Of a DNA stretch of 64,000 bases, positions 12,985 through 27,358 are shown in pieces. The DNA lies in the NCBI GenBank assembly GCA_024500155.1, contig CM044858.1, forward strand, positions 4,650,001-4,714,000, read 5' to 3'. A model generated the notes under the pieces. The model had not been told where the DNA came from, did no database searches, and worked only from the letters and a program-made list of their open reading frames with translations. The first letter of the stretch is position 1. The number at the start of each line of letters is the position of its first letter. A program made the position numbers and the translations under genes. Source of the stretch: Chenopodium formosanum (lineage: Eukaryota; Streptophyta; Magnoliopsida; Caryophyllales; Amaranthaceae).

Positions 12985-13740
12985 GTAGAGCTGTCGATTC
13001 GGGTATTCAAGTCGGGTTTGGGTTGGTCAAATCATGTCTTGGGTTAAATTAGGATTAGGTTATGTCGGGTCAATCTAGCCTCAGATCAGGTTCAAGTTCG
13101 GGTCGGGTCAATTTCAGTTGAGGTTATTCTGGGTCGTTCACCTTTTCGGATATATGTCGGGTTCAATTCGAGCCAAATTCAAATCGAATTCAATTTCAGG
13201 TTCGGGTTGTGTGTGAGTCGGGTTTGAGTGGGTTAATAGATGGTACATTCGGGTTCGAGTTAGTGTTGAGTTGGGTTTTGGTTTAAGTTCAATTCCAATA
13301 AATATCGATGTGCTCAAGTTACGCCTTCCAAAATTTGATCAGCATTATCAAGAATTTATTAAACTTATATATGAGTAATAGAGAACAAAAGGTATACAAG
13401 TTGAATCGAATTGTGGGTTTACTATTTACAGTTTTGTACTAGTATATAAGTTGAACAAAAGGCATATAAATTTTATTAAAGCTTCCATGACTTGGGTACA
13501 CGCTTTAATTGGGTCGGGTACTAGTTCGGGTTCAGATTGTTGTCGGGTCGAATTAAATCGGTTGACGGTTACTCTCAGGTCGGGAGAAGGTTCGGGTTCA
13601 GGTCAAAAAGTACTGGATCAAATCGATTGTCGGTTAACATCGGGTCAGATTTAGGTCGGGTTACAGGTCACTAATTTCACCTCATTGTCCGGGTTAGGTT
13701 CAGGTCTGTTTCTCGGATCGGGTTAGTTTTTGACAACTAT
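12985..13740 (+). mobile_element. GGGTT-rich element copy B
   Basis: The segment starts 'tagagctgtcgattcggg' and ends 'ggttagtttttgacaactat'. The ends form a short imperfect inverted repeat (AGAGCTGTC against GACAACT; in copy C the right end is GACAGCTCT). Such ends with GGGTCGGGTT interiors are seen in plant hAT-type non-autonomous elements, but I see no clear 8-bp target duplication, so the class is an inference. It is contiguous here, unlike copy A. Confidence 0.55.
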
Positions 13741-14035
13741 AATTAATCATGCCAAGTTTTGCCTCAAGTAAAATCATTTTATTTCATACCGAATAAGTGA
13801 ATAACATTTATTTTAGTAGGTACGTAAAAACCTTATTACAGTAAAATCTAAATTGACAATCCAACAAATCTTATTTGTACCTATAAATCTATGATCCAGT
13901 AACCAAACACCTAAATTTTGTGCGAGTACCTGTAAATAAATGTGAGCCCATATCCAGAATAACTTTACGTCAAAAATCTTATCAAAGTTTACCATATTTT
14001 TTAGGTGTATGAAACAAAAAATAGTAGAAAAACCA
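13741..14035. other. Spacer upstream of HSP70
   Basis: AT-rich DNA between the repeat nest and the HSP70 promoter. No gene or repeat end is visible. Confidence 0.5.
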
Positions 14036-14055
14036 AGAAAGTCCCAGAAAACTCC
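14036..14055 (+). promoter_or_regulatory. Candidate heat shock element (four 5-bp units)
   Basis: The sequence aGAAa gTCCc aGAAa aCTCc fits the alternating nGAAn/nTTCn pattern at 10 of 12 core positions. It lies about 150 bp upstream of the TATA-like run and about 290 bp upstream of the HSP70 ATG, as expected for a heat shock factor site. Confidence 0.5.
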
Positions 14056-14186
14056 CGCCCCTTTTAATTGTAACAGTTCTCGACAATCCTAAACTCTTCT
14101 CTTCCTTTCCAACGACGCATCTTTCTACTTTTCTCTCGATCCTTCACTTTTTACCGCCATTAATTTCCATCTTTCTCCTACAAGTG

Positions 14187-14201
14187 TATATATATATATA
14201 T
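14187..14201 (+). promoter_or_regulatory. TATA-like run of the HSP70 gene
   Basis: An alternating TATATA run sits about 145 bp upstream of the HSP70 start codon. It is followed by a CA-rich, AAC-rich leader (14210-14340), typical of plant heat shock mRNA 5' leaders. Transcription probably starts near 14225-14235. Confidence 0.5.
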
Positions 14202-14346
14202 CATTTCTCAACTCATTCAATTCAAATCAACACAAAAAAAACAAACGATCAAACAACAAGATCATCAACAACCATCTCTTTACTTACCACAAAAACAACA
14301 CAAACTCTGTTTTCTTGATTGTTTTCTTTGCATTCATATTATCATC

Positions 14347-16323
14347 ATGTCAGCCGGAGCGAAAGCCGGAGGCAAAGCTATTGGTATCGACCTCGGTACA
14401 ACCTACAGTTGTGTGGGTGTGTGGCAAAATGATCGAGTCGAGATCATTCCCAATGATCAAGGCAACCGTACCACCCCGTCGTACGTTGCCTTTACCGACA
14501 CTGAGCGGCTTATTGGCGACGCTGCTAAGAATCAGGTTGCCATGAACCCTCAGAATACTGTCTTTGACGCTAAGCGTCTTATTGGTCGACGTTTCTCTGA
14601 TGCCACTGTTCAGGCCGACATGAAGCACTGGCCTTTTAAGGTTGTTCCTGGACCAGCAGACAAGCCTATGATTGTTGTCAACTATAAGGGGGAAGAAAAA
14701 CAGTTTGCCCCTGAAGAGATTTCTTCTATGGTTCTGACAAAGATGAAGGAAGTTGCTGAGGCTTATTTGGGACAGACTGTTCAAAATTCTGTTATTACTG
14801 TACCTGCGTATTTTAACGACTCTCAGAGGCAGGCTACAAAGGATGCCGGGTCGATTTCAGGGATGAATGTCATGAGGATCATCAACGAGCCTACTGCGGC
14901 TGCCATTGCTTATGGTTTGGATAAGAAGGCGTCGAGGACAGGGGAGAAGAACGTGCTCATTTTCGACCTTGGTGGTGGGACCTTTGATGTGTCCATTCTT
15001 ACAATTGAGGAAGGGATCTTCGAAGTGAAGGCCACTGCAGGTGATACTCATCTCGGAGGTGAAGATTTTGATAATAGATTGGTGAATCATTTTGTTGCTG
15101 ATTTTAAGAGGAAGCATAAGAAGGATATTTCTGGAAATGCTCGGGCGTTGAGGAGGTTGAGGACTGCCTGTGAGAGAGCAAAGAGGACTCTCTCGTCGAC
15201 TACTCAGACGACGATTGAGATTGATTCCTTGTATGAAGGGATTGATTTCTATTCTACCATCACGAGGGCAAGGTTTGAGGAGCTGTGTATGGATCTGTTC
15301 AGGAAGTGTATGGATCCTGTGGAGAAGTGTTTAAGGGATGCAAAGATTGACAAGTCCAAAGTTGATGATGTTGTGCTGGTAGGAGGGTCGACGAGGATTC
15401 CTAAGGTACAGCAGCTTCTGCAAGACTTCTTTAACGGGAAAGAGCTCTGTAAGAGCATCAACCCGGATGAGGCTGTCGCGTATGGAGCTGCTGTACAGGC
15501 TGCTATTCTATCAGGTGAAGGTGATCAGAAGGTTCAGGAACTGCTCTTGCTTGATGTTACCCCGTTGTCTCTAGGAATTGAGACAGCAGGAGGTGTAATG
15601 ACTGTGCTCATTCCAAGGAATACAACAATTCCGACGAAGAAGGAGCAGATTTTCTCTACTTATTCTGATAATCAGCCAAGTGTGCTGATCAAGGTGTATG
15701 AAGGAGAGCGTCCTATGACCAAGGACAACAACTTGTTGGGCACCTTCGAGCTTAAGGGAATCCCCCCGGCCCCTAGGGGAGTTCCTCAAATTAATGTTTG
15801 CTTCGACATTGATGCAAATGGTATCTTGAATGTTTCTGCAGAGGATAAGACTGCAGGGGTGAAGAACAAGATTACTATCACTAATGATAAGGGAAGGTTG
15901 AGCAAGGAAGAGATTGAACGAATGGTGAAGGAAGCAGAGCAGTACAAGGCTGAAGATGAGGCTGTGAAGAAGAAGGTGGATGCTAAGAACTCTCTTGAGA
16001 ATTATGCATACAATATGAGGAACACTATTAAGGATGATAAAATTGGTGGTAAGCTGGATGCTTCAGATAAGCAGAAGATTGAGAAGGCTGTTGATGAGGC
16101 AATTGAGTGGTTGGATAAGAATCAGTTGGCTGAAGTGGAGGAGTTTGAGGATAAACAGAAGGAGTTGGAGGACTTATGCAATCCTATAATCGCGAAAATG
16201 TATGGCGGTGGTGCTGCTGGTGCAGGGATGGATATGGGTGGTGACATGCCAGGTGGTGGTGCTTCAGGCGGTATGGGTGGAGGTAGTGGTGGTGCTGGGC
16301 CTAAGATTGAGGAGGTTGATTAA
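14347..16323 (+). CDS. HSP70: Cytosolic heat shock protein 70, intronless
   Basis: A single exon encodes 658 residues, the usual length for cytosolic Hsp70. The ATP-driven chaperone binds exposed hydrophobic peptides and works with J-domain proteins and nucleotide exchange factors. Visible marks are the three family signatures, IDLGTTYS (14-21), IFDLGGGTFDVSIL (about 204-217) and VVLVGGSTRIPKVQQ (about 341-355), the interdomain linker VQELLLLDVTPLSLG, and a Gly/Met-rich C-terminal tail ending in EEVD, which docks TPR co-chaperones in the cytosol. No signal or transit peptide is present. Slight departures from common plant copies are DAGSISGMNV, where DAGVIAGLNV is usual, and E for D in the linker. 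Intronless plant HSP70 genes are often heat-inducible, and the upstream element at 14036 agrees with this. An AATAAA at 16438-16443 could serve 3' processing. Confidence 0.97.
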   Translation: MSAGAKAGGKAIGIDLGTTYSCVGVWQNDRVEIIPNDQGNRTTPSYVAFTDTERLIGDAAKNQVAMNPQNTVFDAKRLIGRRFSDATVQADMKHWPFKVVPGPADKPMIVVNYKGEEKQFAPEEISSMVLTKMKEVAEAYLGQTVQNSVITVPAYFNDSQRQATKDAGSISGMNVMRIINEPTAAAIAYGLDKKASRTGEKNVLIFDLGGGTFDVSILTIEEGIFEVKATAGDTHLGGEDFDNRLVNHFVADFKRKHKKDISGNARALRRLRTACERAKRTLSSTTQTTIEIDSLYEGIDFYSTITRARFEELCMDLFRKCMDPVEKCLRDAKIDKSKVDDVVLVGGSTRIPKVQQLLQDFFNGKELCKSINPDEAVAYGAAVQAAILSGEGDQKVQELLLLDVTPLSLGIETAGGVMTVLIPRNTTIPTKKEQIFSTYSDNQPSVLIKVYEGERPMTKDNNLLGTFELKGIPPAPRGVPQINVCFDIDANGILNVSAEDKTAGVKNKITITNDKGRLSKEEIERMVKEAEQYKAEDEAVKKKVDAKNSLENYAYNMRNTIKDDKIGGKLDASDKQKIEKAVDEAIEWLDKNQLAEVEEFEDKQKELEDLCNPIIAKMYGGGAAGAGMDMGGDMPGGGASGGMGGGSGGAGPKIEEVD

Positions 16324-17025
16324 GAGGGTTATGTTTTATGAGTATGATATAGGACTTCCTCTGTTATCATCAAATTGTTCTTGTGCTTTTGTATTTTGGG
16401 GTTTTCCTAGGGGAAAGGGGGGCCAAGGATATTGAGAAATAAAGTTAGCTTATGTTTAGTGTTGTAACTTTGATGGTTGTAATTAATATTATTATATGAT
16501 ATAAAATATTTTGTTATTAATTCAAATCCAGTTATGTGATGCATTGCATGTCTATTGTTTAAACTGTATTTATTTATAATAATAGGTAAAGCATAACACA
16601 GTCATTTCTATTTCAGAACAGAAAACAAAAGCTTATTTGCACTTAGCCTAATTATGTGGAAAATTATGTTTTAAGAACTCCATACAAAGATTTTAGGTAA
16701 GGAACTATTGACCAATTTATGAAAAACAAAATTGATTCAATCATGGTGTTTTCTTTCTATGATTCCCTGTTTAATATAAAAATTAAAAATAGAATATATA
16801 AATAAAATCAGTGCTCTGTATATTAGAAACTCCATTTTGCTTGTTGCTTGTTTCTTTAATAATTTCATAGTGTGTGAATAACAATCAATTTGAATTGAAC
16901 ACATAATTTCATTAAAAAGAAAACAATTGTTGTTTAAAATGTTATTGTTATAGTATAAACAAATGTTTCTTTTAAGCTTCAACCTATGGGCAGAATAATG
17001 CAGCAAGCTAAGATTCATAATTCCA
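16324..17025. other. HSP70 3' UTR and AT-rich spacer
   Basis: The first ~150 bases are the HSP70 3' UTR with an AATAAA at 16438. The rest is AT-rich without any protein-like frame. Confidence 0.55.
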
Positions 17026-17097
17026 TAGCCTACGTAGGAGTTGAACCTACATCATAGTGCAAATTGCACATAGCTCTACCAATTGAGCTAATAGGCT
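17026..17097 (-). tRNA. tRNA-like sequence, probably a tRNA pseudogene
   Basis: Read on the minus strand, 72 bases fold as a tRNA: acceptor AGCCTAT with GTAGGCT (one T-G wobble), D arm GCTCAATTGGTAGAGC, and T arm GTAGG-TTCAACT-CCTAC, followed by discriminator A. The internal promoter boxes A (TAGCTCAATTGG) and B (GGTTCAACTCC) are nearly canonical. The anticodon arm is not: only three of five stem pairs form, the loop CAATTTG lacks T at position 33, and the formal anticodon would be ATT. No run of four T follows within about 60 bases. I therefore favour a decayed tRNA or a tRNA-like structure in a longer transcript over a working tRNA gene. Confidence 0.5.
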
Positions 17098-17479
17098 GCT
17101 TTAATTGGTTTTTGAAAGAGAAAACAGCATGTTAGGTATTTTGTAATAAGAATACAAACTCGGCTCAAACTAACATAACTAATATAAGCAATAAAGTTAC
17201 CCTAACTAACAACATGCTCTTTTTAGCTAAAACAGAGCAACCAAAGATATACCACTTTGAACTGCATTGCACATACAGCTTAACTGTATTGATAAATTTT
17301 GTAGCTACCACTGTGAGGGGTAAAACCCTGTGCCAACATTAGTTCACTGTTTCAGGACTTTACAACCAATCTCACATTCCTAAAAACCCAAACAACATAA
17401 ACAACCCCCAAAACATGGACATAAACACCTCCGAAAATCATCCCAACACTTACACAATCAATAAGTACATCCATAATTA

Positions 17480-18490
17480 CCTCAAGAGAACAGCATTAGC
17501 TTGACCATAAATCATAGAATATACACGCTTCGTCGCTTCCAAACCAACAACGAACAATCAACCTCAAGCTTTATGTCAATTTAAATTCCTCCACCCCATT
17601 GAGAGAATACAAACTGTAAATATACCCAATCACTCCAAAACCCTCTCTCAAAAGTCAAAACCTAGAAGTTTCGCTGGAATAAGATTGGGATAATACAACT
17701 CCATACTTCCCAACTCAAAAAGACATTCCTTAACCTTTTTAAAGATTCAGCTGGCACAATACATTTTCCCAATACTTCTTGATCACACTTGCATTCTATG
17801 CACACTTTCCATCCTGAACTCAGCACTACCATTAAGAATAAATCATTAAGTGAATGGTTTAAGGTTTTGATCGGAATTGATAATCTCTTTCTATTCCTGC
17901 ATGCCTAAACAGTAATCATCATGCACATTGGAGGATAAAAACCTTAAAACATAACAACATCAACTCAGAAAAATTGTCAGATCACCTAACTCCCACAAAA
18001 CAAATTTGAAAATTGAAACCATACAAACTTCTATCAAAACAAAAACCAATCAAAATTAACTCAATTATCTGAAAACTTATATCACACTAAAATTAACATA
18101 CATATCCAATACAATAAATCAATTAACAAATTCCACAAGTAGCAAATTACAGTAACATTTACCAGATAGTTTATTGCGAGGTTTGGGTGGTGATGGTTGA
18201 TGAGTTGTGGTACCGACCTTTGATGGTGGTATTGACAATAGAAGTTTCCCATGATATTACTGGAGTTGAGCGATTTGGAGGAGAGAAAATCAGCTCCGAC
18301 GAAACCCTAACAAGTGATTAGATGTTACAAATACTAATTTTTTATCCCCAATTTGAAGATTTGATCGATGATTTACGTAATCAGAGTGTGAATTAGACGA
18401 ACAGGAGAAATCGGAAACATCGTCTGAGGTTAGGGTTAGGGTTTTGATCGGAATTGATAAGTTTCCGAAAGGGAAATTGAAAGTACAGAG
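17480..18490 (-). ncRNA. Possible minus-strand spliced transcript (no clear protein)
   Basis: Read on the minus strand, 18490-18176 looks like a 5' leader: it starts with AAACCCTAACCCTAA-type telo-box sequence, is pyrimidine-rich, and ends at 'ctatctg' followed by a possible donor GTAAATG. A possible acceptor (gcatgcag) lies near 17905 and another donor (ctcttgag then GTAATT) near 17480. The only early ATG opens a peptide of about 55 codons without recognisable domains. The words 'ttttgatcggaattgataa' occur both at about 17864 and 18450. This is a weak call based on leader style and splice-like signals; it might be the first exons of a non-coding RNA whose 3' part includes the tRNA-like sequence. 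Confidence 0.25.
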
Positions 18491-18972
18491 AAATTTTAGA
18501 GGGATATTTAGACTATGAACTTATTGCACTTGCCACAACCCCGCTTCTTTCAAAAAAAAAAACTTATTGCACTTGTGAACTTGTTGACTTATTGACCTTG
18601 TTTGACCATTGACATTATAAAAGTAATCATAATTATTTTTTGTCAAGACAAAAGTTAATCATATTGGTTATTTGGTTGTATAATTTTTATTAGTGACAAT
18701 TTACGATGACTACATAAATTTCGTAGCCACTGTAATTTTACATGATGGGCGTATATTTGTCAGAATTAATCAATATCATTCATTGAGTTGAGTCAGTTGA
18801 CTTTGATAAAAATATTTATTTACTATTGAATTAAAAATTAGTTGTTTTATCTCCTTTCTCTCAACACTACATGATCTGAGATGATCATCATACTACTCCA
18901 TCAATTATTTGAATAACTAACTAGATTAGCTTGGCAAATTTTGAGTTTGGTTGGCAGGCAACTATTGATTAG

Positions 18973-19205
18973 AGGTTTGTTCACATTTACTGAACTAAGC
19001 TGAATTGAACTGAACTGAACTGATTGGAGCCGAACTGAACAGATTTGAGCTGAACTGAACTAAACTTAACTTAATTGAGCTGAAATGAATATTTTATGTG
19101 AGAGGGAAATTAAGAGCTGAACTGAACTGAACTGATTGGAGTTGAACTGAACTGATTGGAGCTGAACTGAACTGAACTGAAATTTAGTAAATGTGAACAG
19201 GCCCT
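18973..19205. mobile_element. MITE candidate filled with CTGAA repeats
   Basis: The ends are inverted: 'gttcacatttact' on the left (18979-18992) and 'agtaaatgtgaac' on the right (19186-19198), extending to AGGGCCTGTTCAC at the right end read inward. Between them lie degenerate 'ctgaa' pentamers such as 'gagctgaactgaactga', including a near-copy block 'gaactgaactgattggag' repeated three times. I infer a small DNA transposon whose interior is a minisatellite. No target duplication is obvious. Confidence 0.5.
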
Positions 19206-20831
19206 AGGTCTAGTCTACAGCTAATTACTCGTATATGGTAACTAATAAGTTCAGATATTGACGTCATAATTTAGGATTAGAAGATTTACAAGAGTTATTG
19301 TAAAATGTTCTTTTTACACCCCCATTTTTAAGTGTTACACTTCTTTTTCGTGATAAACACTGCAATTTAACATTATTTCTCCTACATAAGTTGAGTCAAC
19401 ACTTATCATGTCCATGGATTAGGATTTGAGTCTCGATCAACTCCTGATATCCAGCTTGAGGGTTTGTGTTAAGGGTATTTTGGTAATTTTAATATTCATG
19501 ATAGTTGGGCCACAAGTGTCATTACTATTATGCATAAAGAGCATTATCTTCCTTGGCATCAAGCACCTAAAATGTGGAAGGCAAACCTCACCATGGCCGA
19601 CATCAAAACCGTTATACAACAATAACAAGTCAATTGGTCAATCCAAAACATTATCAAAGACGATATATATTCTTCCATTGTTTTAAATCTAACATTTTTC
19701 AACCATTACTATCGAGAAGCAAATTAAATTGCGAATTTCTTGGCTAATCAGATCATAACCCCCTAACATCCTCGGATCCTCCCCTACAATACGTCAATAC
19801 TGGCTCACATCTTGTACGACTAGTGATTGTACTCTCTAATCATTCGTAAGGATAAGTTAGATTGTGATATTATCGTTAAAACTAATCTAATTTTATTTAA
19901 TTATCCAATTTTTATAGTAAAACCAAACATACCCACATGATGACATGACATATGTAATGTGGAGAAATCAAGATCTTAATTTTGATTTTATAACCCATAG
20001 AATTAATTAATTAATTAATGGCATATAGTACTCTGTTTACCCAATAACATGTTTTTAAGACGGGATAAATTAAATACAAATACTAAGTAGTACTCGTATT
20101 TTGTACGAGTATTAATTAAAGACAAAGATGATTACAGTATTAATTAACGACAGAGATACTTGTGTAATTACTGAACAAAGAGTACAAAAGGTAGAGTACA
20201 GTACTAAATCAACGACAAGATAGCAGCAGTATAAATTGTCGGAATTTCTGTATTATATCACCATTTCACTGCAATTTCCCTCGTGGTTAAACTGCAACTT
20301 GCCCAATGATTCTTTTTTTCTTTTTTTTTTTGGATTTTGATTATATTTGCCAAATGAAATTATTTGAGGTAAAAATAATGGAATAATTGCAGTAAATCAG
20401 AAAAAGACAGTGTTTATTCCCACCGTCGATTTCACGAAATCACGATGATTTGGATATTTAGTGGTCTCCAACCAATCACCCACGATCTTACACAGTCATC
20501 AAAGATGCACCACCGATTCTTCCCTTATTCCATTTTTATTATAAAGTTTTTATTTTTATAATTTTAGGAGAGAGAAACAATGATCGATCTATCATTCTAT
20601 CCATGATTCTTTCATACCTTAATTTAGCGTCATTCTATTGAAAAATTAAGGAATACCCTGTTTTTATTTTTTTCACAGATCCCAAAGAAATTAACCCCAG
20701 AAAAAGACTTGTCTAAATTCTTTGAATTTCACGAATTCATCATACACCCATTTGAGAAGAGAGAAAAACAAACAAAACCCAGAAATTTTAAGTCTTCTTG
20801 GCTTGATTTGACCCCCTTTTGAGGAGAGAGA
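19206..20831. other. Spacer and CDPK promoter region
   Basis: AT-rich, gene-free DNA. The last ~200 bases form the pyrimidine and AAC-rich leader of the protein kinase gene; an in-frame TGA at 20820-20822 just before its ATG supports the chosen start. Confidence 0.5.
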
Positions 20832-25769
<4,938 letters not shown>

Positions 25770-26339
25770 ATGTTTTGTCTGCTGTATAGCTCTGAAGGAT
25801 AGTGACTGGCAATAATGAAGCTGCTGATCTGTTGAACCTTCACTTATATGTTGCTTTACATAGATTGGATTTGATGAAATCCAGTTTTTGAGATTTTGAA
25901 TATGGGAAAACTTCCATTTATCTCAGATGAATGTGTAGAGTAGTGGACACAACATTTTTTTTTTTTCTCTTTTTATTAACTTGTATAAGAATTATATTTA
26001 AGTTATTTACTGAGTTGGCCTATCATCAAGTTACAATATAAATTTCTTTTTTATTTACGTCCCAAGGATGGTCTTCTTTGACTTGCCTAAAACGCGTCGT
26101 TTTGATGGTAACCAAAAGCACAAAAAAATATAATAAAATAAAAAAATTAAAGCTGATGGTGCAGAGCTGACTTTTAACTCTATTGTTTTTTTTTTCTTAG
26201 GCGGTAGTGATCATGAAATCTGGAGGAAAACTCTAACCACTTGAGGTATCCTTTACTCTCAGCTCACTTCTTTATTACGGAGTATTCCATTTTTGCTCAA
26301 ACTTTGAGCTTTTTCCCATTTTCTCACGAGCATTTTTCA

Positions 26340-26374
<35 letters not shown>

Positions 26375-27358
26375 GGTGAGGTATGAGTATCAAATTACTG
26401 TTGGCTCATTTTTTTCCTCGAATAAAATTTTGCTCATTTGTGACCTTGCTATTAGTGACGGGTAGTTTATCGCTAGTAAGCTAGAAGAAAATAGTACTAC
26501 TCCATATTATATACTGTGCTATACATTTTCCACACCAATAGTCACCTAAATACCATTGGATGAACATAAATTGTGCATCATTAAGATGAATTGAGGCTCC
26601 ATTGTTACTACATTTGGTAACTTTAATGCGGTCCATATCAAAGTTCTTCACATCCTAAGTTCCTAAGAATCCTAACCCATCAAAGAAAAAAGGTTTAGGC
26701 ACACCACGTGTTTGTAAAAATGCCTAAACTAAAAGACATTGGTCTCTGGTACTACTACGTAGTCCTTGTAAGGGCTTTTTCAAACTCGGGCCAGTTTCAA
26801 AGGTTCGTTTATTGTTGCAATTATCAATTATGTTATGAATTTATGATGCTTATATTTATGTTATAATGCACATTGCACGACGTATATCTTTTACCTTCAA
26901 ATTTTATCACTTTACCTAAGCATTTATCAATGTTTAAATACAGAGAATGATAATTATAAAATGTATATAATATAAGGTATATAATATCTTAGGATCTGAA
27001 TGAAATTTTACTTGGTATCGTTTATAGTAACACTCCATCAATTAAGATTTGTCTATTTTATCAGGAATCTCAGCATTAGTGAATTTAATGCTGTTAATGG
27101 GCAGATTAATTAGCATAATCATCTGTTACTTGCAATTGTCCACATTCTATGATCGTTTTAATTCATTACCATAGTGAAAAATCATCCTGTTTTTTTTTTT
27201 AGAACGGAAAATCATCCTTATTTAAAGCCATAATATTTCACCAAAATCTTTCCTTTATAATTTCAAAAAAATCAAAAGTTCTCCTCTTCAATTCTTTGAC
27301 CAGTGATACATCTAAAACACTGGCAGAAAAATAAAATAAAAAATAAAAAATTTCAACT
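25770..27358. other. CDPK 3' UTR and intergenic spacer
   Basis: About 200 bases of likely 3' UTR, then AT-rich DNA with a poly(T) run at 26342-26373. A CACGTG G-box core occurs near 26705. No protein-like frame is visible. Confidence 0.5.

Noticed and set aside
14350..15789. Long minus-strand frames opposite HSP70
   Set aside because: Antisense frames are common in HSP70 genes because of codon bias; the plus-strand product is unmistakable.
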